Below, piece after piece: positions 25,146 through 33,441 of a stretch of DNA of 64,000 nt. This stretch comes from Pseudomonas sp. PDM16 (GTDB lineage: Bacteria > Pseudomonadota > Gammaproteobacteria > Pseudomonadales > Pseudomonadaceae). The translations under genes and the position numbers were made by a program. The stretch's first letter is position 1. Each line of letters starts with the position of its first letter. The notes under the pieces are model-generated. The model worked only from the letters and a program-made list of their open reading frames with translations, was not told where the DNA came from and ran no database searches. The DNA lies in assembly GCF_014851865.1 (NCBI RefSeq), contig NZ_JACVAM010000005.1, positions 62,001 through 126,000 on the forward strand, written 5' to 3'.

Positions 25146-25403
25146 ATGATCGAGTTCCTCAGCTGCCCGAAAAATGTTCTGCGGGTATCCACCCAACTGC
25201 TGATCGCCGGCTTGGCGGTTCTGTTGGCAGGCATCGGCGCCGGCTACGGCCTGGAGAATGTACTGAGCATCCCCGTGCTGGTACTGGCTCACTCCGGGCT
25301 GATCATCGGCCCGACCATGCTGAAGATCGGTTATGTGATGCGCCTGCTGGCGCAGCACTACATGAAGAAGGAAGGCTGGGAGGCTAACTGTGCAATTGCT
25401 TGA
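25146..25403 (+). CDS. ppyR: PpyR-like two-TM membrane protein
   Basis: An 85-residue membrane protein with two TM segments (about 17-36 and 42-68). It resembles P. aeruginosa PpyR (a membrane protein reported to influence psl and pyoverdine operons), and its position directly before nnrS matches the PA2663-PA2662 order as I recall it. The ribosome site GGGAGACACCGCC precedes ATG 25146. Its 3' end overlaps the nnrS start by 14 bp, so translation is coupled. The link to nitric-oxide response is contextual. Confidence 0.7.
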   Translation: MIEFLSCPKNVLRVSTQLLIAGLAVLLAGIGAGYGLENVLSIPVLVLAHSGLIIGPTMLKIGYVMRLLAQHYMKKEGWEANCAIA

Positions 25404-26574
25404 TAGAAAAGCTGCCTTGGCCATCGCGCCGTTCTGGCGCCTTGGCTTTCGGCCGTTCTTCCTCGGGGGGGCGCTGTTCGCCCTGATCGCGGTGGCCTTG
25501 TGGGGCGCCGCCCTGAGCGGGCATGCCAGCCTGCAGCCGCAAGCCGGTCTGTTGGCCTGGCACCGCCACGAGATGCTGTTCGGTTTCGGCCTGGCGATCA
25601 TCGCCGGCTTCCTGCTGACCGCGGTACAGACCTGGACCAGCTTGCCCAGCCTATCAGGGCGCCCGCTGATCGCCCTGTTCGTCGTCTGGGCGCTGGGGCG
25701 CCTGGTGTGGTTCGCGCCGGTGCCCATGCCGGTGCTCGCGGTGGTCGAGCTGGCCTTCGTCGTGGCGCTGGTGCTGGCCTTTGGCAGGTTGATCCTCAAG
25801 GCGCGGCAGAAGCACAACGCCCCCATCGTCGTGGTACTGGCGCTGCTTGGTTTCTGCCAGGTGCTGACCCTGTGCGGCGTGGCGCTGGGGGACGACGCCA
25901 TGCAGCGTCGTGGCATCCTGGCAGCGCTGTGGCTGGTGGCGGCGCTGATGGGGGTTATCGGCGGCCGGGTGATCCCGTTCTTCACCCAGCGGGGATTGGG
26001 TCTGGCCAGTCAGGCACCGAACAAGCCGTGGCTGATGTGGAGCCTGCTTGGTGGTTCGTTGGCTATCGCCGTGGTCTTCGCCTCCGGCGTTGGTCTGCAC
26101 CCGCATCCGCTGCTGGCGCCGCTGTTCCTGCTGGTGGCCGGATTGCACGGGCTGCGCCTGTGGCTGTGGTACCACCCTGGTATCTGGCGTGTGCCGCTGC
26201 TGTGGTCGCTGCACCTGGCATACGGCTGGATGGCAGTGGCGGCGGTAGGCATGGCGCTGTGGCACCTGGGGCTGCTGCAACAGCCGAGCCTGGCCAGCCA
26301 TGCGCTGGCGGTCGGTGGCATGGGTGGATTGATCCTGGCCATGCTGGCCCGCGTCAGCCTCGGCCATACCGGCCGGCCGCTGACTCCACCGGCAGCAATC
26401 TCCTGGGCCTTCGCCCTGCTGCACGTGGCGGCTCTGTCGCGGGTGCTGCTGGCGGGTTTCAGCGTCTACGGGCTGTGGCTGGCGGCGGCCAGCTGGTGCC
26501 TGGCCTTCGCGATCTTCCTGCGACACTACGCATCGATGTACTGGACCGCCCGGGTGGACGGTCACCCCGGTTGA
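25390..26574 (+). CDS. nnrS: NnrS-family haem/copper membrane protein
   Basis: A 394-residue polytopic membrane protein with about 11-12 hydrophobic segments. Family signatures seen: FWRLGFRPFFLGGALFAL near the start, then AWHRHEMLFGFG (His pair), GGRVIPFFTQ and the later HALAVGGMGGLILAMLARVSLGHTG. NnrS proteins contribute to protection from nitric oxide and iron nitrosylation. The best start is a GTG at 25390, inside the ppyR coding end, giving MQLLDRKAAL; a conventional ATG is not available before the conserved sequence. It is the second gene of the ppyR-nnrS unit. Confidence 0.92.
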   Translation: MQLLDRKAALAIAPFWRLGFRPFFLGGALFALIAVALWGAALSGHASLQPQAGLLAWHRHEMLFGFGLAIIAGFLLTAVQTWTSLPSLSGRPLIALFVVWALGRLVWFAPVPMPVLAVVELAFVVALVLAFGRLILKARQKHNAPIVVVLALLGFCQVLTLCGVALGDDAMQRRGILAALWLVAALMGVIGGRVIPFFTQRGLGLASQAPNKPWLMWSLLGGSLAIAVVFASGVGLHPHPLLAPLFLLVAGLHGLRLWLWYHPGIWRVPLLWSLHLAYGWMAVAAVGMALWHLGLLQQPSLASHALAVGGMGGLILAMLARVSLGHTGRPLTPPAAISWAFALLHVAALSRVLLAGFSVYGLWLAAASWCLAFAIFLRHYASMYWTARVDGHPG

Positions 26575-26721
26575 GGCGGCAAGGCTTTGCCCGATGCGGC
26601 AAGGCCTTACCTGTCCTGTTGGCCAGGCGAGAGGCGCGGAGCCAGTAGCCACGGGACTTTCGCTCTCATGGCCCGCATCCTGCTAACGAACGGGGGCAAC
26701 GCACTTCAGCAGGGAACCGCC

Positions 26722-27183
26722 ATGACTACCATCAGCAACACCTCGCCGCTGGCCACCTACCTGGCCAGTGCCAGCAAGAACGGCACCACCACCTCGTCCA
26801 ACTCGCAGGAGAAGCCGGCCGAGACCGTCAAGGACCCCATCGCCGAACTGCGCAGCCTGGCCAGGCAGATGGTCGCCCGCAGCGAAGGAGGTCTGCTGCG
26901 CGCCCTGACCGGTGGCAACACCACCAGCCCGCTGGCCAGCGATCGCGTCTCCCTCAACCCGAACCTGGGGGGTGGCAGCAGCAGTCAGATCGAGCTGCCC
27001 GACGTCTCCGCTCTGGACCGTGAAGACGCGGCCAAGCTGCTGGTGCAGGTGAACAAGCTGATCGACGCCGGCCTGGGCGACAGCAAGGCATTCGTCGGCG
27101 CCAACGGCGACAAGACCACCGACTCGCTGACTACCTACCGCGACTGGTTGCAGGAGAAAGGCGGTATCAGCATCTACGTCTGA
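26722..27183 (+). CDS. Hypothetical protein, soluble, Ser/Thr-rich N-terminus
   Basis: A 153-residue protein that I do not recognise. The first ~40 residues are Ser/Thr/Asn-rich and likely disordered. A helical part (IAELRSLARQMVARSEGGLLRAL) follows, then a Gly/Ser patch, then a compact C-terminal region (DREDAAKLLVQVNKLIDAGL to the end). No signal peptide or Cys. I set the start at 26722 because AGGGAACCGCC precedes it; the frame is open upstream to about 26587 but that part is not protein-like. It stands alone after nnrS. Confidence 0.72.
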   Translation: MTTISNTSPLATYLASASKNGTTTSSNSQEKPAETVKDPIAELRSLARQMVARSEGGLLRALTGGNTTSPLASDRVSLNPNLGGGSSSQIELPDVSALDREDAAKLLVQVNKLIDAGLGDSKAFVGANGDKTTDSLTTYRDWLQEKGGISIYV

Positions 27184-27300
27184 GAAGCTAACCTGCTCAC
27201 GATTTTCCAGTTGGCCATACAGGGTGAAGGAGTCCGGGGCGCAGCACATCCCTTTGCTGCATATACGCTCCGATTTCGCGGCCGTTTTCTGAAGGGGCGC

Positions 27301-28158
27301 CTAGGCGTTGACTGGCTCTGATTCAGAAGGCTGTGAACAGGCTCTGATCGCTTGAAGGGTGTAGCTGAGAGGCAGGCGCCAGCGGTCGCGCAGCAGTCGC
27401 CACTCGCCATCCGTGCCCAGCTCCATCTGCCCGGGCAGTGCTTCCCAAGGGACGCTGTCGTGCTCCTCCAGTCCGCGAATCTCCAGGCCATGACGCAGCA
27501 GGGCAGAGACGATCTCGCCAAGCCCGTGGTTCCATTCGTGGCTCACCTTCGCAGTCAGCGTGCCATCGCTCTGCACGTAGGTGGTTTCCTCCTCCCACAC
27601 CAACGGCTCCTGGCGCTCGAAATAGGGGTGGCGGATCACGAGTTGATCCCGGCAATCCTCGTCGAGCGCCCACAGCATCGGATGCCCTTCGCGCAGGAAA
27701 AGGCGGCCGCCAGGCTTGAGCAGCGCGGCGACGTTGCGTGCCCAGTCGTCGATGCGGGGTAGCCAGCACAGCGCACCGATACCGGTGTAGATCAGGTCGA
27801 AACCGCCTGGCTCCAGCACTTCGGCGGCCTCGTACACCGGGGCCTCTACGTAGTCGATCGGCGTTCCGCAGCGCTCCGCCAGCAGGCGCGCCTGCTCCAG
27901 CGAGGCCACGGAGAAGTCCAGGCCGCTCATGTGGGCGCCGAGCCGAGCGAGGGACAGGGTATCTGTGCCGATGTGGCATTGCAGGTGTACGGCGCGCAGG
28001 CCGGTAATGTCACCCAGACGCGGCAGGTCGAAGCGCACCACGGCAGAAAGGTGATTCGGATCGGCAATGAAGGTGTCTACCTGGTAATCCGGCGAGGCAG
28101 CGTGCAGGCCGGCACGGTCGTTCCAGTTGGCCTGGTTGAGGTCGAGCGAGTCGTTCAT
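27301..28158 (-). CDS. Class I SAM-dependent methyltransferase
   Basis: A 285-residue methyltransferase. SAM-binding blocks: AVHLQCHIGTDTLSLARLG (motif I, with HIGTD replacing GxGxG), GLDFSVASLEQAR (acidic ribose contact) and LKPGGRLFLREGHP (post-II/III). The open frame extends to 28224, but AAGGAACGCC before ATG 28158 and the start MNDSLDLNQANWNDRAGLH, typical of this group, set the start. The acceptor substrate is unknown. It is divergent from the CAP-domain gene. Confidence 0.9.
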   Translation of the reverse strand: MNDSLDLNQANWNDRAGLHAASPDYQVDTFIADPNHLSAVVRFDLPRLGDITGLRAVHLQCHIGTDTLSLARLGAHMSGLDFSVASLEQARLLAERCGTPIDYVEAPVYEAAEVLEPGGFDLIYTGIGALCWLPRIDDWARNVAALLKPGGRLFLREGHPMLWALDEDCRDQLVIRHPYFERQEPLVWEEETTYVQSDGTLTAKVSHEWNHGLGEIVSALLRHGLEIRGLEEHDSVPWEALPGQMELGTDGEWRLLRDRWRLPLSYTLQAIRACSQPSESEPVNA

Positions 28159-28281
28159 GGTGGCGTTCCTTGCTCTGGGGAGGCCGACGGTAACGTCGCT
28201 GCAACAGCCGGACAAGCTCGGCATTTCATGTCGGCGGCTTAATCGCGCATCATGGGCACCATCTGGTCAAGGGAGATTTCC

Positions 28282-29133
28282 ATGCGCGTCATGTCATCCG
28301 TTCTGCGTATCGCCGTCCTTTCGCTCGGGGTGTCTGCCGCTACGAGCGCCCTGGCGGTCGACGAGGCCCAGCTGATCCAGGAGATCAACAGCTATCGCAA
28401 CCAGGTGCAGCGCTGTGCAGAGCAGGCCTCGCCGGAGCTGCCGCCGCTGACGGCCGATATCCGTCTGGTGTTGCCGGCTACCGGCAGCGCCGATCTGCAG
28501 GATTCTCTGGCGCGCGCCGGCTACCCCATGGTCAATGTGCAGGCGATCACCCTGTCCGGCCCCCGTGATGCTGCGTCGGCCATGCAGGCGCTGCGCGAGA
28601 GCTTCTGCAAGGTGGTGCTGGACCCGCAGTTCGTCGATGTCGGCGTGAGTCGCCAGGATCGCGACTGGCGCATCGTGCTGGCCAGGCCGCTGCTCGGCGG
28701 CCGCCTGGGTGACTGGCAGGCCGAAGGGCACAAGCTGCTGGAGCAGATCAACCTGGCTCGCAGCCAGGCGCGCAACTGTGGTGGCAAGCCTGTTCCTGCG
28801 GCAGCCCCGTTGGCCTGGAATGCCACGCTGGGCGCTACTTCGGAGTCTCATAGCCGGGCCATGGCCAATGGTAATTTCTTCGATCATCGTGATCGAGACG
28901 GGCGCACCCCCGGGGACCGCGCGGAGCTGGCTGGCTATGGCGGCCAACGCATCGGCGAAAACATTGCCGCCGGCCTGGATACGGCCACCAAGGTGGTTGA
29001 AGGCTGGCTGGCCAGCCCTGGCCATTGCTCGAACCTGATGAGCGCCGAATTCAGCGAAGTAGGGGCGGCCTATGCCGTCGATCCGAAGAGCGACGCCGGC
29101 ATCTACTGGACGGCGCTGTTCGGTTCGCCCTGA
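28282..29133 (+). CDS. Exported CAP-domain (SCP/PR-1) protein
   Basis: A 283-residue protein with a signal peptide (cleaved after LAV/ATSALA, about residue 25). The N-terminal ~120 residues are a unique region with one Cys pair. The C-terminal CAP domain (about 150-283) has HGD/HxE-type residues: LGATSESHSRAMANGNFFDH, GRTPGDRAELAGY, RIGENIA and WLASPGHCSNLM. CAP proteins are secreted and have varied roles; none can be fixed here. GGGAGATTTCC before ATG 28282 sets the start, and an earlier in-frame ATG at 28252 is not signal-peptide-like. Confidence 0.88.
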   Translation: MRVMSSVLRIAVLSLGVSAATSALAVDEAQLIQEINSYRNQVQRCAEQASPELPPLTADIRLVLPATGSADLQDSLARAGYPMVNVQAITLSGPRDAASAMQALRESFCKVVLDPQFVDVGVSRQDRDWRIVLARPLLGGRLGDWQAEGHKLLEQINLARSQARNCGGKPVPAAAPLAWNATLGATSESHSRAMANGNFFDHRDRDGRTPGDRAELAGYGGQRIGENIAAGLDTATKVVEGWLASPGHCSNLMSAEFSEVGAAYAVDPKSDAGIYWTALFGSP

Positions 29134-29160
29134 ACCTTCGACTCGCTACCGGCCCGGTGC

Positions 29161-29748
29161 TCAGCGTGCCTTCACTACCGCGGCCAGGTGCTGCTCGTAG
29201 CGTGCGACGTCGCGCTCGATGTCCGGCATCTTCATCACGTCGGTGCACAGGAAGGTCGGCAGGGCACTCATGCCGAGGAACTGGTTGGCCTTGTGGAAGG
29301 GGAAATACACCGCGTCCACGCCCTTGGCCTCGAAGAAGTCGGTAGGGTCGTCGAAGGCCTGCTGCGGGGCGTTCCAGGTCAGTGAAAGCATGTACTGCTT
29401 GCCCTGGATCAGGCCACCGCTGCCGTACTTCTGCGAGGCGTCGGAGCGGGTGCGGCCGTCATTGGCGTAGAGGCTGCCGTGGCCGGCGGTGAACACTTCG
29501 TCGAGGTACTTCTTGACGGTCCAGGGGGCGCCCATCCACCAGCCGGGCATCTGGTAGATCACCAGGTCGGCCCAGAGGATCTTCTGCACTTCGTCTTCGG
29601 CGTCGTAGCCACCGTCGATGAAGGTGGTCTTTACGTCGAAGCCGGCGCGGTCGAGGAAGGCTACTGCGGCGTCATGCAGGGTGGCGTTGTAGCGGCCGTC
29701 GGAATGGGCGAACTGCTTGCCACCATTGAGGAGCAGGATGTTTTTCAT
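29161..29748 (-). CDS. mdaB: MdaB-type NAD(P)H quinone oxidoreductase
   Basis: A 195-residue flavodoxin-fold protein of the MdaB family. Seen: NILLLNGGKQFAHSDG at the N-terminus, the FMN/FAD-contact YQMPGWWMGAPWTVKKY, DGRTRSDASQKYGSGGL, and LSLTWNAPQQAF. E. coli MdaB (193 aa) reduces quinones with NADPH in two-electron steps and protects against oxidative stress. Length and motifs fit throughout. The ribosome site GGAGGTTCCC precedes ATG 29748. A monooxygenase-fold gene is divergently placed 158 bp away, a pairing that recalls the E. coli mdaB-ygiN neighbourhood. Confidence 0.94.
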   Translation of the reverse strand: MKNILLLNGGKQFAHSDGRYNATLHDAAVAFLDRAGFDVKTTFIDGGYDAEDEVQKILWADLVIYQMPGWWMGAPWTVKKYLDEVFTAGHGSLYANDGRTRSDASQKYGSGGLIQGKQYMLSLTWNAPQQAFDDPTDFFEAKGVDAVYFPFHKANQFLGMSALPTFLCTDVMKMPDIERDVARYEQHLAAVVKAR

Positions 29749-29905
29749 GGGAACCTCCGGAGATATCGAATGGCCGGCAGATTACGCAGGCGCTCTCTCC
29801 GGAAACAGTCGTCCGCAGGCAAATGATTGTTGCTCATTAGTCATGAATGTAGTGCTTGCTGTTGCGCTAGGGTGTGCACTCATCCTCAAGCACCGGAGTG
29901 CGTTC

Positions 29906-30196
29906 ATGTACGGTTTCATTCTTCACGCCCACACCCGGCCCGAGCAGGCCGAGGCCTTCGAGCAGCTGTTCCGTGCCTACGTCGAACCCAGTCGAGCCGA
30001 GCCTGGCTGCATTCAGTACCACATGCTGCGCGATGTGCAGGATCCCACTCTGTTCATCTTCTTCGAGATATGGGCCTCGAAGGAGCATCTGGCGGTACAC
30101 AGCAGCCTGCCGCACATGCTCGAGTTCAACGCCCGGCGCATGGATTACCTACGGCGTGACTTCGAGATTCGCGAGGTCGAGATGCTCAGCGCCTGA
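29906..30196 (+). CDS. Antibiotic-biosynthesis-monooxygenase (ABM) fold protein, YgiN-like
   Basis: A 96-residue ferredoxin-like ABM domain. Hallmarks: HAHTRPEQAEAFEQLFRAYV, RAEPGCIQYHMLRD and LFIFFEIWASKEHLAVH. It resembles E. coli YgiN, a quinol monooxygenase encoded next to mdaB; here it is divergent from mdaB, so a quinone redox cycle is plausible. GGAG 7 nt upstream sets ATG 29906; the frame is open further upstream but that part is not ABM-like. Confidence 0.88.
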   Translation: MYGFILHAHTRPEQAEAFEQLFRAYVEPSRAEPGCIQYHMLRDVQDPTLFIFFEIWASKEHLAVHSSLPHMLEFNARRMDYLRRDFEIREVEMLSA

Positions 30197-30206
30197 GCTG
30201 GCGCGC

Positions 30207-31337
30207 TCACACAGCGCGCAGCATCGGTCGCTGGGCAGTCGGCGCCGCGAGCCCCTTCTCGTGTTCGGCGAGCACCCTGTTGACGATGCGCATGACCTCG
30301 ATGTTGGCGTCTTCCATGGTGGCGAGACGCTGCAGGGCGATGTCCAGGCGTTGGCTGGCGAAGGCCTCTATGGCCTCGGCGCCGCACTGGTGGACCTGCT
30401 GGTGAGGCCGTTCGATCAGGCGGAACTCGCGATTGCCGCGCAGCGCATCGTTGCCGTCTCCGTAGTACCAGCGGCCGAACAGGCATTCCTCTTCGCTCGG
30501 TAGCTGCCGGGCGTCGCCGCCGTGCTCAAGGATCGCCTCGTACACCGAGGCCTTGAGCGACAGCTCGGCAAGGTTGGCCAACTCGATGCCCGAGCGGAAG
30601 AACGACTGACCGATCTCATGGTGCATGCGCTGGGCCTGACCGTGCACATTGAGCATCGCGCTACTGGCCTCGGTAGTCATGGCGTGGAAGTGATTGGCGC
30701 TGCTCGCGTGGTCCTGGATCTCCTGCTGGGCGGCGTGGATGACGTTCTGAATGTCCGCCGTCTCGCGGACGATGTCCTTGGTGGCACTGGCCGTCTTCTC
30801 GGCCAGGTCGCGTATCTCTCCCGCCACCACGGCGAAGCCGCGACCGGATTCCCCCGCGCGTGCCGCTTCGATGGCCGCATTCAGGGCCAGCAGATTGGTC
30901 TGGCTGGCGATGCTGCCGATCAGGCCGACGATGCGGTCGATCTCGGCGGCTCGGGCCACCAGCTCCGAAATGCGCTGATTGAGACTGGCCAGGCCGTTCT
31001 CCATGCGCTGCGACTCTTCCTGCAACTGGCCGAACTTGAGCTTGTTCTGAATCGCCGCGCCGGCGACGTCCTGGGCCCGTTGATTGTTTTCGTCCAGGCG
31101 CGCGTTCAGGTAGCCGAACGATTCGCCGATGTGGCCGATGGAGTGGCCAAACTTCAACAGGTTCTCTGCCAGCCCCTTGTAGAACGCCAGATCGGTCTGC
31201 AGGCGGGTGTCCTGTTGGTGCTGCTTCAGCTCTTCGCGAAGCCTTAGGTTGTCTCGCTCGCTGAAGGCGAGTCGATCAAACAGGGCGTTGTGTTCGGCTT
31301 GAAGTGTGCGGTGGCGGCTGGCGCTGACAACGAGCAT
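30207..31337 (-). CDS. Soluble methyl-accepting chemotaxis-type protein with C-terminal CZB domain
   Basis: A 376-residue cytoplasmic chemoreceptor-like protein. It has no TM segments. Residues about 10-60 are coiled coil; the signalling hairpin holds IASQTNLLALNAAIEAARAGE and GRGFAVVAGEIRDLAEK (about 145-185). The C-terminal CZB (chemoreceptor zinc-binding) domain has the Cys in CLFGRWYYGDG and the His pair in PHQQVHQ. The first zinc-ligand His, normally in a 'AHLxFK' context, appears to be Glu (LAELSLK). It likely feeds CheA/CheW or a c-di-GMP system and senses zinc or hypochlorous acid, as CZB proteins do. Confidence 0.9.
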   Translation of the reverse strand: MLVVSASRHRTLQAEHNALFDRLAFSERDNLRLREELKQHQQDTRLQTDLAFYKGLAENLLKFGHSIGHIGESFGYLNARLDENNQRAQDVAGAAIQNKLKFGQLQEESQRMENGLASLNQRISELVARAAEIDRIVGLIGSIASQTNLLALNAAIEAARAGESGRGFAVVAGEIRDLAEKTASATKDIVRETADIQNVIHAAQQEIQDHASSANHFHAMTTEASSAMLNVHGQAQRMHHEIGQSFFRSGIELANLAELSLKASVYEAILEHGGDARQLPSEEECLFGRWYYGDGNDALRGNREFRLIERPHQQVHQCGAEAIEAFASQRLDIALQRLATMEDANIEVMRIVNRVLAEHEKGLAAPTAQRPMLRAV

Positions 31338-31609
31338 GGAATCACCGTGGGGTCATTGAGGTCCGCTCTACCATTTCAGTTTTCGTGCCAGCATCTCTGT
31401 CGCTTCGAGCGGGTGTTTCAGGCCGATGATGTCAATATGACATGGAGTCTGATTGACATTGAAGCTGTCGTTATGACTCGATCTTGCGATCTTTGCGGTG
31501 TGCGTAACGATTGGAAAAATTGTTTCTCCTCCGGATCGGGCGGCTGCAACAAAAAGGCAACGAGGGCGGAGTAGGGTGCCTGCTCGTTTACAGGCAGGAA
31601 CCGTTCTCC

Positions 31610-31822
31610 ATGCGCATGACACGATCGATCCGCAAGACCCTGGACCTGGTGGCAGGCCATAACGAAGATGCCGCCCTGGCCGTGATGCGAGCCGCTGAGC
31701 GTACCGGTGACCAGCTGTTACGCCAGCAGTTGCTCAATGTGGTCCATCTGCTCAATCAGGATGCAGCCGACCTTCGCGCGGCACGCGCACTCATGAGTGA
31801 CGAGGAGTTGCGCCGCGCCTGA
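31610..31822 (+). CDS. 70-residue helical small protein
   Basis: A 70-residue, all-helical protein rich in Ala, Leu, Arg and Asp. It begins MRMTRSIRKTLDLVAGHNED and ends in MSDEELRRA. AGGAACC about 10 nt upstream is a modest ribosome site; a second ATG two codons in is equally possible. No family recognised. It lies alone between the chemoreceptor and the MetQ-like gene. The frame uses typical high-GC codons, which favours a real gene. Confidence 0.6.
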   Translation: MRMTRSIRKTLDLVAGHNEDAALAVMRAAERTGDQLLRQQLLNVVHLLNQDAADLRAARALMSDEELRRA

Positions 31823-31835
31823 TCCGGATTTGATA

Positions 31836-31856
31836 TATATTTCAAAAAGAAATATA
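31836..31856. promoter_or_regulatory. Perfect AT-rich inverted repeat before the MetQ-like gene
   Basis: TATATTTC and GAAATATA are exact complements around five A residues, in a ~60-bp AT-rich stretch about 130 bp before the MetQ-like start. This looks like a repressor or activator operator, or a promoter element. No terminator T-tract follows. Confidence 0.5.
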
Positions 31857-31986
31857 CAAATGATTAAATAATATTTTTATGGAATAAAAGAAAGTCCGTA
31901 CTGTCTCGCTACCCGGTACCCACGGGTCAACCTATCTGCTGATGGCTGAAGATCCAGCCTTGGCGACTCAAGCGAGAAGAATGGAC

Positions 31987-32769
31987 ATGAAGAAGACGCT
32001 GTTGTTGACCGCCCTCGCGGCTGCCCTCTCTGCCACCCTGGCTCATGCCGGTGAGAAACTGACCGTGGCTGCCACGCCGGTGCCTCATGCAGAAATCCTC
32101 GAGCTGGTGAAGCCGCAGCTGGCCAAGGAAGGGATCGATCTGGATGTCAAAGTCTTCACCGACTACGTGCAGCCCAACCTGCAGGTAAGCCAGAAACAGC
32201 TGGACGCCAACTACTTCCAGACCAAACCCTACCTGGATACCTTCAACAAGGATCGGGGTACTGATCTGGTGATCGTCAAGGGCGTGCATGTCGAGCCCTT
32301 CGGCGCCTACTCGCTGAAACACAAATCACTGAAAGATCTGCCGGATGGCGCGACTGTCGCCATCCCCAACGACGCCAGCAATGCCGGCCGGGCCCTGCTC
32401 CTGCTGCAGAAGGCGGGGCTGTTGAAGCTGAAGGATCCATCCAGCGCGCTGGCCGCTCCCAAGGACATCGCCGAGAACCCGCACAAGCTCCAGTTCAAGG
32501 AACTGGAAGCCGCCGTCCTGCCGCGCGTGCTCAATCAGGTCGATCTGGCGCTGATCAATACCAACTATGCGCTGGAGGCCAAGCTGAATCCGGCGAAGGA
32601 TGCATTGGTCATCGAGGGTAGTGATTCGCCCTACGTGAACTATCTGGTGTCCCGCCCCGACAACCAGAGCGCAGATGCCATCCGGAAGTTGTCCGCCGCG
32701 CTGACCAGCCCCGAGGTGAAGGCCTTCATCGAGAAGCGTTACTCGGGAGCAGTGGTTCCCGCATTCTGA
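31987..32769 (+). CDS. MetQ/NlpA-family substrate-binding protein
   Basis: A 260-residue periplasmic binding protein of the MetQ/NlpA family, which captures methionine or related amino acids for an ABC importer. Seen: KLTVAATPVPHAEILE, DYVQPNLQVSQKQLDANYFQ, AIPNDASNAGRALLLLQKAG and LINTNYALEA, all family blocks. The signal peptide (MKKTLLLTALAAALSATLAHA) ends in an AHA site without a lipobox Cys, so this copy is soluble rather than a lipoprotein. An ATG at 31981 two codons upstream is an alternative start. No permease or ATPase gene is adjacent, so it must use a transporter encoded elsewhere. Confidence 0.92.
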   Translation: MKKTLLLTALAAALSATLAHAGEKLTVAATPVPHAEILELVKPQLAKEGIDLDVKVFTDYVQPNLQVSQKQLDANYFQTKPYLDTFNKDRGTDLVIVKGVHVEPFGAYSLKHKSLKDLPDGATVAIPNDASNAGRALLLLQKAGLLKLKDPSSALAAPKDIAENPHKLQFKELEAAVLPRVLNQVDLALINTNYALEAKLNPAKDALVIEGSDSPYVNYLVSRPDNQSADAIRKLSAALTSPEVKAFIEKRYSGAVVPAF

Positions 32770-32839
32770 ACACATACCTGCTCCTTCACCGGAGCACCCG
32801 AAAGCCACGGTGGTGAAGGCTGATCGCCTTTCCTCCTTG

Positions 32840-32873
32840 ACGCCGGTCCGCTCGCGCGGGGCGGCGTTTTTTT
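32840..32873 (+). terminator. Rho-independent terminator after the MetQ-like gene
   Basis: ACGCC and GGCGT (with an additional internal GC-rich pairing) form a hairpin followed by seven T residues. It lies 70 bp after the MetQ-like stop. Confidence 0.8.
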
Positions 32874-32948
32874 ATGCGGCAGGTGAACGAGATACCCTGC
32901 TTGTGCTGGCGACTCCGCTCGACAGGCGAATGGTCATTGGCCGGCGAC

Positions 32949-33368
32949 TCAATCGTCACCGCGCCTGCTGCGCGCCGCTTGCCTGGCCGCTAGACCCATC
33001 AACCGTTGGAACTTGGGGCAGGCCAGGTGATTCTCGGCGGAGCAGACCGCCGCATGGCGCAGGCCGTCGCGGATGGCCGACAGGCGCCTGATGGTCAGGT
33101 CCAGCTGGTCTGCCTTGTGCTCCAGCTGTTGCCGGTCGATGGTCGGGCCGCCCTCGGCGGCCAGCATCTCGGCGATATCGTCTAGCGAGAAGCCTGCCGT
33201 ACGACCCAGGGCGATCAGCGACAGGCGTTGCAGCACCGACTCGCCGAATACCCGCTTCAGGCCGTTGCGGCCGATGGAGCGGATCAGCCCCTTCTCCTCG
33301 TAGTAGCGCAGGGTCGAGGTCGGCAGACCGGACCAGCGCGCGACCTTGCCGATATCCATCTCTTTCAT
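32949..33368 (-). CDS. MerR-family transcriptional regulator
   Basis: A 139-residue MerR protein. The N-terminal winged HTH (MDIGKVARWSGLPTSTLRYYEEKGLI) is followed by the long dimerisation helix (about 80-110). The C-terminal effector part has only two Cys, in AAVCSAENHLACPKF, so it lacks the four-Cys cluster of SoxR. The effector could be a metal or thiol-reactive compound. It is divergent from a DUF2938 gene, and a MerR/SoxR-type palindrome lies between them. Confidence 0.92.
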   Translation of the reverse strand: MKEMDIGKVARWSGLPTSTLRYYEEKGLIRSIGRNGLKRVFGESVLQRLSLIALGRTAGFSLDDIAEMLAAEGGPTIDRQQLEHKADQLDLTIRRLSAIRDGLRHAAVCSAENHLACPKFQRLMGLAARQAARSRRGDD

Positions 33369-33371
33369 CGC

Positions 33372-33393
33372 TTGACCTCAAGTCGACTTGAAC
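33372..33393. promoter_or_regulatory. MerR/SoxR-type operator with overlapping -35
   Basis: A perfect 14-bp palindrome TCAAGTCGACTTGA lies at 33378-33391, within CCTCAAGTCGACTTGAAC. This resembles the known SoxR-type site CCTCAAGTTAACTTGAGG with a changed centre and one arm end. A TTGACC -35 on the plus strand (33372-33377) overlaps it, as MerR-type activators require. The predicted output is the DUF2938 gene at 33442. Confidence 0.75.
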
Positions 33394-33441
33394 TGGCAGC
33401 CTTGTTTCGAAGGCTTTCAGACAGGTTAGAGGGAGGTAGGT

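Noticed and set aside
32949..33368. Calling the MerR gene soxR
   Set aside because: The operator is SoxR-like but the protein lacks the C-x2-C-x-C-x5-C cluster.
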